A DNA stretch of 64,000 bases from Hormiphora californensis (taxonomy: Eukaryota > Ctenophora > Tentaculata > Cydippida > Pleurobrachiidae). Every line of letters begins with the position of its first letter. Positions within the stretch are counted from its first letter, which is position 1. The notes beneath the pieces are model-generated. The model did not search any database, was not told where the DNA came from, and was given only the letters and a program-made list of their open reading frames with translations. This document shows positions 23,531-34,800 of the stretch, piece after piece. The position numbers and the translations under genes are program-made. The stretch spans positions 6,530,842-6,594,841 of the forward strand of contig CM035358.1 of the NCBI GenBank assembly GCA_020137815.1. The letters run 5' to 3'.

Positions 23531-24640
23531 ATGCCAAGTTCGATTATTTCATTGCCAAGTACTCGAGCGCCTTTCTTTGTTCCCCAGTTCTTCTGTTGGA
23601 TTGAATCGTATCTCAAAGACCGCAAAGCAAAGGTGAAGATTGGGACAGCGGAATCGGAATCCAGGGCCATCGCTATTGGAGTGCCACAGGGATCTATCCT
23701 TGGGCCGCTCTTATTCATCCTATATACCAGAGACATGCAGAGAATTGCTGAAATGTATGGCCTTAGCTTACATATGTATGCTGATGATAGTCAACTGGCC
23801 ATTTCTTTCATCCCGAAAACCTTCAATGAAGTCGTCGAAAGAGTACAGAAGTGCGTGTCGCATATCAAAGTATGGATGGCACAGAACCTTCTCAAGCTGA
23901 ACCCGAACAAAACTGAAATCCTTGTAATGAGAAACAAATGGGATAGATCTGATAATCCAACGACCATAAAAATTGTTGATGAAGCCGATGAAGGTACTGA
24001 GGTTAAACAAACTGCGAAAAACCTCGGTGTCATTTTTGACAGTGAACTCACCATGTCCCAGCACATCTCTAGAGTGATTCAGTCGTGCAACTATCAGCTG
24101 ATTAACATGTGGAGAGTTGCTGGCAATCTGACTAGACAACAAAAGATCCAGCTTGTCAACTCATTAATTCATTCCAGAATTGACTACTGCAGCGCATTAC
24201 TCGTTGGGATTAAAGACAGTGATGTGAGGCGCTTGCAGAAGCTACAAAATTCTGCAACTCGTTTTATATTTGGCCAACGAAGTAGACGAGGTGTTACTGA
24301 TCTCCGTAAGAAGTGCCACTTTCTACCCATTAGACACAGAATCGAGTACAAGATATGTCTGCTAGTCTATAAGTCACTTAACAACGACACACCCGGATAC
24401 ATGGCAGACATGGTTCAAAAGCGTAAACCAAAGGCTAAATGTCTGCGAGTGGATACTGATACAACGAGACTAGAAGAGGTGCACAGTACATGCAACTACA
24501 AAGCAACAGAGAGAGCTTTCAGTGTAGCCGCTCCAAAAATGTGGAACCGCCTTCCTGAGCAGATACGCAACTCAGAAACACTGTCTTCTTTCAAGAAATC
24601 TTTGAAGACCTGTTTGTTTAGGATGGCATACGACTGCTGA
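23531..24640 (+). pseudogene. Partial reverse transcriptase of a CR1/L2-like LINE
   Basis: The frame is open for 369 codons but begins inside the RT domain; the first dozen or so residues come from flanking DNA. Visible motifs are WIESYLKDRKAKVKIG, GVPQGSILGPLLFILY (RT block 4/5), the catalytic YADD in HMYADDSQLAISF, KLNPNKTEIL, LGVIFDSELTMSQHI and the thumb/C-terminal segment RIDYCSALLVGI...LQKLQNSATRFI. This pattern is typical of CR1/L2/Rex families. The endonuclease domain and the N-terminal RT blocks are missing, so it cannot move itself. Confidence 0.88.
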
Positions 24641-25680
24641 TTTCCCCTGACCCTTCTCCTTTCCCTTTGAACCTGCTGCTGCATCACTGACCTGTTGCTT
24701 CCTCCCTAACCTGCAGCCTGCTGCTTCCTCCCTAAGGCCTAACCTGGTACATCCTCCTTAACCTGGTACATCCTCATTAACCTGCACTGCTGCTCCCTCC
24801 TGAAACCTGCTGCTCCCTCCTCAACCTGCACTGCTGCTCCCTCCTTAACCTGCTGCTCCCCCTCCCTAACCTGCTGCTCCCTCCCTAACCTGCTGCTCCC
24901 TCCTTAACCTGCACTGCTGCTCCCTCCTGAAACCTGCTAATTCCTCCTTAACCTGCTGCTCCCTCCTTAACCTGCTACATCCTCCTTAACCTGCTACATC
25001 CTCCTTAACCTGCTGCTCCCTCCTTAACCTGCACTGCTGCTCCCTCCTTAACCTGCACTGCTGCTTCCTCCCTAACCTGCTGCTCCCTCCTTAACCTGCT
25101 ACTCCCTCCTTAACCTGCTGCTCCCTCCTCAACCTGCTGCTCCCTCCTTAACCTGCTACATCCTCCTTAACCTGCACTCCTGCTCCCTCCTGAAACCTCC
25201 TGCTCCCTCCTTAACCTGCTGCTCCCTCCTTAACCTGCACTGCTGCTCCCTCCTTAACCTGCACTGCTGCTCCCTCCTGAAACCTGCTACATCCTCCTCA
25301 ACCTGCTGCTCCCTCCATAACCTGCTACATCCTCCTTAACCTGCACTGCTGCTTCCTCCCTAACCTGCTGCTCCCCCCTCCTTAACCTGCTACATTTCCC
25401 ATTTCCCTGTCCTTCCTACATCTTCATGAGACTTAGTAGAGGGATCATCCAAGCCAGAGTAGTGAGAATTTTAGGTTCTTAGTGTGTTTTTTCTGTTTTA
25501 AGTGTATCTTGGCCTACGAGTTTGTGTAGAGTCTGAGTAGATGAGGTTCCAGATTGACTGAGTCTAAAGGGAGATACGAAAGAAGAAAGAAGATCCATAC
25601 ATACCGTTTTAACGTTTTTACCGATAAAAAAAGCTATGCCATGTATGGACAATAAACTATTCGTGATGCTGAACTCTATT
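23545..25680 (+). mobile_element. 5'-truncated CR1/L2-like LINE
   Basis: The insertion starts at about 23550-23565, where homology to the flank of copy 1 (7212-7240) ends. It keeps the second half of the reverse transcriptase and the 3' region. The 3' part (24700-25395) is a pyrimidine-rich minisatellite. Truncation at the 5' end is usual for LINE insertions. The exact 3' end is not clear; AATAAA-like sequence is near 25650. Confidence 0.7.
24660..25395. repeat. Pyrimidine-rich minisatellite in the LINE 3' region
   Basis: Units of TTAACCTGCTGCTCCCTCC (19 bp) alternate with a 24-bp variant containing CTGCACTGCTGC and with TACATCCTCC variants, over about 730 bp. It directly follows the RT stop codon. 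Confidence 0.9.
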
Positions 25681-25723
25681 ATTACCTATTAACCGTGTGT
25701 GTCTCATCTGATATTATGTAGGA

Positions 25724-25994
25724 TTTTATTATGCCTATAAGTTGTACCTGAAAACTTATAACACGAGACCGAAGGTCGAGTGTTATAAGTGCAACAATAA
25801 TGATCCGAGACCACAGGTCGAGGCAGATTCTTGTACTTTAGTGCACGAGCCTGCGAGTGCCACTAAGTTTGACTACCTCACGAGCCTGCGAGTGATGTAG
25901 TTTTACTTTTTGACCGAGCCTGCGAGGTCTAAAAGTGTACGAATCTGGGACATTATTGTTGACGTCAGGTACAACGAAAACAGGCATAATAAAA
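25724..25994. mobile_element. Small TIR element with hairpins
   Basis: The ends TTTTATTATGCCTATAAG and GCATAATAAAA are inverted, with TTGTACCTGA and TCAGGTACAA just inside. Internally, CTTATAACAC...GTGTTATAAG encloses a GACC-GAA-GGTC stem, and GAGCCTGCGAG words recur. It has no coding capacity. No convincing target duplication was found. Confidence 0.5.
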
Positions 25995-26991
25995 TTGCAT
26001 TGTAAAATTTTTTAAACAAGAGTGAGAGACACTTTAGCATAGGGCGTAACAATAGAACAAATTCATGATAAGGTAGCAGGCAGAGAAATCAGTATAAGAT
26101 AAGATAACGCCTGAGATAGGTAAAGAGAGTGAGAGATTAGTGAGAGTGAGAGATAAAGAATGTGTGGGTCCGGGAGTTCGTAACCGTTATCTTGATTTCG
26201 ATGCTGCAACGGCGTGAGAGTGTGACATAAAGAAAGAGAGAGAGGGAGTTCGTACACGTTTATCTTTCTAACGGTTTTTAAACGTGACAGAAACAGTGGA
26301 GTTCGAAGTGCAGCAGTGTTATAAGTTTTCATGTATAACTGGGCAGTGTTATAAGTTTTCACTTATAACACTGCCCAGTGTTATAAGTTGTACAAGCAGT
26401 GCTACCTAAAGAATTATATTATATCTCAAAATTTTACAATGTCTGTTGTTATTATTTTGATGTTCACTTGTACCTGTTTGTTTATTTATTTATTTGACTG
26501 TTCTTTTGTTTGTTTGTTTGTATGTATGCTTGTTTGTTAACTTTCTTGTTTGCCTGTCTGTTTAGTGTTAACTTATTTGTTTGTTTGTTTGCTTATCTAT
26601 TTGTTTGGTTGTTTGTTTGTTCGTTTTGTTTGTCTGCGGGCTGTGTTGGTTTGTTTGTGCACTTTTTCAAAAGCCGTTGTATCTCAGTTATTTAATTGTG
26701 CAGTTTATGCTGATGTTATCTGCCTCATTGTATCGTGAACTAGCTTAACCCGCTTTAGGTAACCGCTGGTGCTTTCACATCAGCCTTGTAGCTTATTTTT
26801 TATATCTATTTATATTAAATATGTTTGGTGTAAGAGCGGGACAAGGTTTTAATATTTTTATATTGACTTTGTGATAAATAGTGATTAAACTTAAACTTAA
26901 ACTTAAACTTCAAAAAAAACTGAATGGCCACCGTCCTTCTGCCAGATGCCTCGGGATGATGTGGCCTGTGGTCACTGGTCACCCAACATAT

Positions 26992-27055
26992 CTGTCAGGC
27001 CAATGCTCTGACCACAGTTCTCGCGCGAGAATGGGTCAGGCCAATGCTCTGACAG
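26992..27055. mobile_element. CTGTCAGGCCAATGCTCTGAC MITE
   Basis: This 64-bp element has inverted ends CTGTCAG and CTGACAG, with the internal unit GTCAGGCCAATGCTCTGAC near each end and a central TCTCGCGCGAGA hairpin. The 8-bp CAACATAT flanks both sides (26984-26991, 27056-27063). Relatives lie at 28645-28718, 29561-29584, 54232-54316, 54535-54602 and 63664-63763. Confidence 0.8.
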
Positions 27056-27470
27056 CAACATATCAAGTTTCCAATTAAGGAGCTATTTCCGACTTTGCTT
27101 TGTGATCTGTCTGGCGGCACCGACTCGATCTGAGCTTAGTTTTGATACCGAAATCCTTCGCCGGCATATCCCATAGAAAAATAAATCAACGAAATCATAT
27201 TTTTTGAAAATACATTTTACTCTTTACAGCGTCATAAATCTATTAAGATTCGTGCTCATTTTTCATCCCGGAGTGTTTTTGACGTGTCATGATACCCAGA
27301 CTGTCTTCCGCGTGATGAATTGCTTCGGACACACGCCGGTGTGATAGCAGACAGACTGGGAACATCATGTCAAGTTTGTAACACTAGATATTAGATAACT
27401 AAATCAAATATATATCTAGAAGATGAATGTCATTGCCATTTCTATTTACAATTTCTCTGAGGGTACGGTC

Positions 27471-27735
27471 ATCTGTCTGGCGGCGCCGACCCCACACTGT
27501 CGAATCAGAACGGGGTCTGGCGGCGCCGACTCCACACTGTCAAGTCAGAACGGGGTCTGGCGGTGCTGACCCCACACTGTCGAATCAGAACGGGGTCTGG
27601 CGGTACTGACCCCACACTGTCAAATCAGAACGGGGTCTGGCGGCGTCAACCCCACACAGTCCAATCAGAACGGGGTCTGGCAGTGCTGACCCCACACTGT
27701 CAAATCAGAACGGGGTCTGGCGTCGCCGGACAGAC
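27471..27735. repeat. 40-bp minisatellite with TCTGGCGGCGCC
   Basis: About 6.5 copies of a 40-bp unit contain GGGGTCTGGCGGCGCCGAC and CACACTGTCGAATCAGAAC. The core matches the inverted ends of small elements elsewhere (62108-62170, 14150-14210) and single sites at 34641, 36903 and 53522. Confidence 0.9.
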
Positions 27736-28064
27736 GGTCACTAGATTATTACGATTCAATCGTGTGCCTAACTAAAATAATTCATATATAAACAGGGGCA
27801 AATATAATATTGACAAGCGGATTTTAACCAATATACAACTAACTAAATTTGAAAAACTCTAAACATTTCTATAAGCTGGCCCGCCCTCATATTAAAGCTT
27901 TAGTTACCTCTGTCGTGTATGTGATAAGTGGTGTGTGTGTGAGTGAAGTGGTGATAAGAGAGAGAGTGTTTGTTGTGTGAGAACACGAGAGAGAGAAAGT
28001 GGTATATTGTACAAAATGTATAAATGTACAAAATGTAGAAAAATGTACAAAATGTACAAAAAGT

Positions 28065-28860
28065 CTACTCGTCTGGATCGCTTTCAAAATCATACTCTAA
28101 CTCGTTCCATGGGCAACCCTCTTCCATAGTGATTTCTTTGATCTCATCAATTGCTGAGGAAAAGTTAAAACCAGGGTTATAGAAAATGATTTTGGGTAGG
28201 GATGTGGAGGGTTGTGGTGCTAAACGTATAACAAACAGTCTGTCAGAAACTGATAAACAGACCAAAGTATCCAAATGCAGCAAAAATTACTTAGCAACAG
28301 AACTCTACTTACGGCATAGGTCACTGCTTCTCCAGCTACTGATCGGAACACCTTTCAGTTCACAAGTTGTCGCATATGCACCGAGGGCGTTACAGAGAGG
28401 GAGTTTCTGTGAGCGTCTCCACTCGCTACCACACCAATCCCGAACACAGTTGTCAAAGTAGAGAGCTGGGTCCACTGTCGCGTGGCAGGAGGTGAAGGGG
28501 ACCTGGAAAAAAGGGGTTGTAAGGTGTGTCGTCTTTCCAATCTGATACATTATATTGGACCTCAAATGTCCGAAAACTTGTGGCAAAACATCGGGGCCCT
28601 GGGCTGGCAGACTTTCCCGGCCTAATGATGAAGAATGGTGAAGTTGTCAGGCCAATGCTCTGACCACAGTTCTCACGCAAGAAGAAATGAGAATAGGGTC
28701 AGGCCAATTCTCTGACAGTGGTTAAGCGTGTAGTACCTGGTAGAGGTGTTGTTGGCAGAGGACTTGTCCCTCAGATTTCCTCTCGGGGAAATAGTCACAT
28801 GGATCCACGTCCTCACGTGGTGATACGTCGTAACAAGGTCTGTATGTGTTTGTATACTTC
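28065..28860 (-). CDS. Exons 22-24: C8 domain and acidic C-terminus
   Basis: Residues ~965-1063 match the C8 module that follows VWD in mucin-like proteins: [60 protein letters not shown] and [10 protein letters not shown]. Cysteine spacing is the expected one. Exon 24 adds [21 protein letters not shown] and an acidic end (FESDPDE, stop at 28065-28067). No TIL domain or membrane anchor follows. Confidence 0.92.
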
Positions 28861-31800
28861 CTGTGTGAAATATGTTGGAGGAAGTTTAGTTTTTTTGACA
28901 AGATGAGTTATAGACCCGCTCTATCGATTGAGCACTCTCGGTATTAGGTGCCATCACACTGTTAGTTATAGACGCAAGTGATTGGTGTAAGCAGTCGGGC
29001 ATCACTGCGTCACACTACTCTAAGAGCTCGATAGAACTTCGGCTTTGTATTACCAACCACTACTAACCAGCTGTTGCCGAATTCGAGAGGGTTAGTTGTG
29101 ATATCAGTCCTCCCATTCTTCATGTAATAATCCCGTGACCTATCGTTGTTGTACCGACCACACATCCCGCAGGTCCTGTCCTCAGGGAAGTCATCGGGGA
29201 GGATTAGGAAGGCCGCATGTAGACCATCCCACTGTATAACAATCTAGGAATGGAGTAGTATGTGAGTGGAAACTGGAAGTCTACATGGGTCTGATCGGAA
29301 TTGGTATCATATTTGGCAGGCTGAAACAAAAATTTCGTTGATTTATTTACTCGTTACAATATACTTATTATGTGTGTATGTACATTGTTTGGAAGAGTCA
29401 CGATAAGGTGTTCAGCGGTCCGTTGGATGGCAAGATTGGTATGGTGAGCGGACATTCCCTCACCAATTCGGAGCTTAGACCCACCAATATTCACTACCCA
29501 TCCTCTTTGAAGCTCAATTCCCGTGTGGTTTCCGTTCTTGGCTCTGAGGGAAGTTTAGTACTGTCAGGCCAATGCCCCTGACAGAGAAACCACATGTTAT
29601 GTCCCCGGTGCCCGGATTTTCAAAATTTTAGATAAATACGATTTTCAAAAGTCAAATATGCTGCCAACTTTGTCCCAAAAATCGACGATTTTGCTGCCTA
29701 GTAAAATAAATGTCTAGAAAGTTTTTAGAAATCATTTATAAATCATTTATTTAAGTTTGAAAAATTAAAAAATTTTTTTCCCACCCGGGCCCGGTCGGGA
29801 ATCGAACCCGTGCTGCCGGCAGCACGGATCTATCTTAATTAAGCTAAATACGTGCTGCCTCATGCTGCCTTCTGTATATCATGCTAAGTTTTACCGTTTT
29901 TCCCCGTTTATCGGTTTAGGCACTTGTTTATCGATACTGTGGATGTCCCTGCACCGAATATTACCAAATTGGATGGGTAGAAGGGCGGGAATAGCCAAAA
30001 AATCGGTAAATAATGGTACCCGAGGCAGCAGAAGGATTAAGAAAATTTGTGACGTTTAATTTGTTTATTTCTTTCATATTCGTGTTTGGAATACTTCTTC
30101 GAATATAATAGCCAGAAAAGTAAAACTGATATTGCATAAAATGAGGCTAAATTTTCTATGTAAATATGGGGTAAATTTGTGCTGCCTGTGCTGCCTCCAC
30201 TTTGACGCGTGAGGCCCGGGTTCGATTCCCGACCGATCCCGGGTGGGAAAATTTTTTAAAAACTTTCTAAATGATTTATAAAGATTAAGCTCTGGCCCTC
30301 AGTACATTTATTACTGCCGACAGCGATATTTATTGAACTGCTGACTACTAGGCAGCTTGTCCAATATGCCTTTAATTTGCTGCCAAATTAAGGGCATTAA
30401 TCTCTTGGGTATTTGCAATATCTGGGCACCGGAGTTATGTCAGAGGATGGACTAATCCATATATCTGATTCGCCTGACACTGCGTGTGTGCTTCGTATGA
30501 ATAACTCAAATCCACCAACTCTCTTCTCACCTGTAGTAGATGGTGAGGGATTCCATGGCACTGAGACTTGGTCCATTCCTTCCACCTCCACCACACTCGG
30601 AGAACATTCCATAGATCCAGAAGGAACTACAAAGGGAGTCCAGTTGTTAGGGAGTTGTTAGGGAGTTGTTAGGGAGTTGTTAGGATTGGTTAGTATGGGG
30701 ATCAATGGGGACAGTATTATAATTGTACCGTCTTTTGGTTGCTTCACGGACCACGCTTGCTATACGGTTATGGATTGCTAATACGGTTATGGGTCGCTAT
30801 ACGGTTCTCACCTAGAGACGCAGTCCATGGAGAGAACATAAGTACAGATCCCAGGGAAATTAAAGGTGTTTCCATCATAAGTCTGAATATGGGGATCTCC
30901 CCACAACGAGCACATCTTTCTCTCCTTGATTGGTGTATCTGAGGGGTGAGATTGTTACTTTAACTAAGAGAGAGTAGGTGAGATTGATACTTTAAATAGG
31001 TTGATTTAATATCTCTCTTGATAGGTGTAAGCGCTGTCTACAGCCCTCCGCTATCTGGCTCTATTGTACAGGGAAATTTATCTTTATATCTATATTATGT
31101 GTGTCTATCAGGGGCGGCTTTGGTACCCGCCCAACCGTCCATGGACGGTTTGTAAATCGTACCAGCGAGGGGACTGTATTTAGTTGACACTAATTAATTT
31201 AAGATGCTGAAAAAATCAAAAAATTCCTAGAAAAATGACATTTTTTTCTTTTTTTCCCTTTAAAACTGTGAGAAATTTGGTTAACCGCACAAATCTCTTG
31301 TGGACGGGTAAGCTGTCACATAATACACTGTGCACCTAGGCGGCTCTAGAGAGGGAGCTCTCTACACGTTATTACATGTCTCTTACCCGTCCAGGACGTG
31401 TATTTGATAGCTCCCTGGAAAATAAAATTAAATGCGAGACTCGAACCCGGTACCTTCTGCGTTTGAAGTACAGCGCCTTAACCACTCGGCCATATTGGGA
31501 TGAATTTCGGCGATTTTTATGATATTTATACCTAATTTCACTCAATTCTCAGTTCTCACTAAACCAATATTTCTCTTTCTCTCTCTCAATTCTCTGTTTT
31601 CTTTTCTTTTATTTCTCTTTTTCTCTCTCGATTATATTTCTCACTCTCACATTTTAAGCTTCTCAGATTGTTAAAAATATGGTCAAATAAGTAAAAATTT
31701 TTCACCCCCCAAACCCCCTTACCGGGGCTGGCGCCCCAGGCCCCGGACGGTTAGGGCATCTCGTGGCCGGAGGCCACGAGCCGCCCCTGGTGTCTATATC

Positions 31801-34800
31801 TACGCGTGTTTGTGTCCCTGTATTGTAGACCTTTTAGTTTGAAAATCAAAATCAGGAGAGAGCAGGTGAGATCGTTACTATAACTAGGAGAGAGCAGGTG
31901 AGATTGTTACTTGAACTAGGAGAGAGCAGGTGAGATTGTTACTTTAAATAGGATTGAGTAGGTGAGATTGTTACTTTAACTAGGAGAGAGCAGGTGAGAT
32001 TGTTACTTTAACTAGGAGAGAGCGTGATACCTGCGATAGTGAGCCAGGCCGCCTCACTGACCGATCCCAGGCTATTCTGAGCCACACACAGATATTTCCC
32101 CGCGTCTTCCTTGGTTACTGCCTCCAGCTCAATGATGGTAGTTACCCGAGTGGACTCGTCGTTCAGGTTATTAGCATCTCCAATGGGGGGAACCTCGGCG
32201 TTCTCATCATCTGGAATGGGGGAGTTGGGGGTTATAATATTTGCAGTTCAGAGTACCATTCAAGTCTTATAGGGGGCACAAGCGTGGAATGTGCGGAAAT
32301 ATAAAGCCGTGTGACAACAGATGGTGTCATGTGGCTCACGCTCTGTCTGACCTCGACCTTTCTTTCAGAGAACGGGTCTGGCGCACGTATAACGCTTATA
32401 GCAGACGGCTCAGGCTTGTGTCCCCTTCTATCAGGCTGCTTCACTGGTAACAGTGTGTGCCACATGCTCACAATTTATGCAATATGAACAAACAGTCTTG
32501 CGACTTTCGAAGGAGAGTAAAATCCCGGTCCCACCACTTATAATGTGTTAACCTGCCTGTGGTAAAGTCGGATTTTTTGAAGTTGTCACCCCCCTTCTCG
32601 TGCGCGGAATGTTTTTGCGCGTCACATCACATGTTAACGTGTGGTGTGCGCGGCAAAATTGATAAATTTCACATGCGCGGTCATTTTGGGGTGACAACTT
32701 CAAAAAATCCGACTTTAGTTCCTGACGGTGGGGCTATTCTCCTAGTGCCGCCGATATCGCTTTGCGATATTCCCATGTGGGCTTGCCGTTGGCAAGCCCA
32801 GGCACTCTGTAGATAGATAGATAGATGCTCACAGTGCATGCTCACAATTGTGTGCTGCAAGCACAGTGTCAATTAACGACTGATCAAGCTCACAGTGTAA
32901 CACAGCTCAGAACATGTGTTATTGTGTTCGAACACCTTGTTGGGCGGTTCTACTTGCTCGGTACTCCGCTGCGAGAAATTAGTTGTCCATATAAAACAAC
33001 ACTAGCAGTTTGTCGAGTAAGTTGTCTATATAAAACAGCACTAGCAGATCATTTGTTCAACAACTCAACAACAAGAGATCACGTGGCCTATCATGTGGCC
33101 CATCATGTGGCCCATCATGTGGCCTATCACGTGGCCTATCATGTGGCCCATCACGTGGCCCATCATGTGGCCTATCATGTGGCCTGTCATGTGGCCCATC
33201 ATGTGGCCTATCATGTGGCCCATCATGTGGCCTATCATGTGGCCTGTCATGTGGCCCATCATGTGGCCTGTCATGTGGCCTGTCATGTGGCCTGTCATGT
33301 GGCCTGTCATGTGGCCTAACACGTGGCCTATCATGTGGCCTATCATGTGGCCTATCATGTGGCCTATCATGTGGCCTATCATGTGGCCTGTCATGTGGCC
33401 CATCATGTGGCCTGTCATGTGGCCTGTCATGTGGCCTGTCATGTGGCCTGTCATGTGGCCTAACACGTGGCCTATCATGTGGCCTATCATGTGGCCTATC
33501 ATGTGGCCTATCATGTGGCCTATCAATTGGCCTGTCATGTGGCCTATCATGTAGCCTATCAATTGACCTATCATTATACACCTCATACTATATCTGCTTT
33601 CCATGGTTGGTCCTTTTTATATAAATCAAGCTGAATGGATCGTGGTGAAGTGTTTTACTACCCAAGCTGAATCCAACACTACTACATACCTAGTTTGATG
33701 ATGATAACAGTGGCGGGAGGTCGAGATGAGGAGGTGCATTTGAAAGTGACGGTATCTCCCACACGTGCAGTAATATTCACCGGTCCCTGGAGGAATGTAT
33801 AATTGGTTACATTTGGTTACATTTGCAAATAGCCATGGCTACTTTAGATTTCTTTCAGTTTCTCTTGGTTATGAAAGGACCAGTTTTACAGGTAATACTT
33901 TTCTTAGTTACCCTCCTTAAAATAATATTTATAAACTCGGTCTACGCTGCAGTGATAAACTATCTTGCCAGAGAGTTCAAAAACGTGTAAACTGATGGGA
34001 GCCTGCACTGCATGGTAAAGTACCGCAATAAAATATCTCATGTACCAAAACTGAAAACACCGCAATATAATAATGTACCGTGATGATGACGGGAGGATGA
34101 TCAAGACCCTCCTCAAAACTCCCCAGAATCTCAGTATCATCGACCGTACTGGTTATCTTCTTCACCTCGTTACTCTCAATGTTACTCAGTTCCAACTGGA
34201 ACGCCTTCTGACAGATGTAGTTGAACCTGGGAGTATAGGATTAAAAGGATGTAGTTGAACCTGGAAGGGTAGTTTTAAGCAGCTGTGTCGAATTGAACAG
34301 CTGGATAGTGCCATCGAGTAACTCCCGACTATAGCACATAGTCTTTGTTCTACTGTATGGCGGCGCCCATACCCCAATTTGATTCTCACAGTGGTCCTCC
34401 GACATATTCCGACGTGAAATTCGACCTAGATCTCGACCTGGAATGAGCCGCGCATCAGAGAGATGTGCCGCAGTAAGAAAATGATGTCGCGCTTCAACTC
34501 TTTTCTCTCGCTAGTCTTTGTGTCTCTCTCACTACGAATGCGCGCCTCATTCCAGGTCGAGATTCTCGTCGAATTTCACGTCGAGGTATGGCAATTATGT
34601 TGGATGACCACTGTCAAGCGCGCGACAGTGCGGTCAGATGGGGTCGGCGGCGCCAGACAGTTGTTCTACGACTAGGTAGTAGGTAGTAGGTAGTCTTTCC
34701 AGTCCAATCATATCTCGATTCCTAATAACAGAGCTATAAAACTCAGAATTGTTACCTGTTTCCTCCCTCTACTGCATCCCACAGACCATCAGCCCGAATG

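Larger units (their letters stand above)
25995..28064. other. Intergenic repeats downstream of the mosaic gene
   Basis: It contains a 15-bp-stem hairpin at 26341-26376 (GGGCAGTGTTATAAG and its complement), a (TTTG)n tract at 26465-26640, an (ACTTAA)n tail at 26884-26910 that may mark a LINE end, a small MITE at 26992-27055 and the 40-bp minisatellite at 27471-27735. No coding exon is supported before the stop codon at 28065. Confidence 0.6.

Noticed and set aside
30397-30612. A minus-strand frame that looks like a fibronectin type III domain ([17 protein letters not shown])
   Set aside because: It is out of phase with the neighbouring exons. The other frame ([13 protein letters not shown]...ESLTIYY) continues the VWD domain exactly and has matching splice sites.
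31430-31500. Functional tRNA gene
   Set aside because: The A and B boxes fit, but the acceptor stem does not pair and the segment lies inside a transposon.
33057-33604. Long repeat proteins (HDRP, MIGHMTG, MWPI) on both strands
   Set aside because: The 12-bp satellite is a multiple of three, so frames stay open automatically; the array is inside an intron of the mosaic gene.
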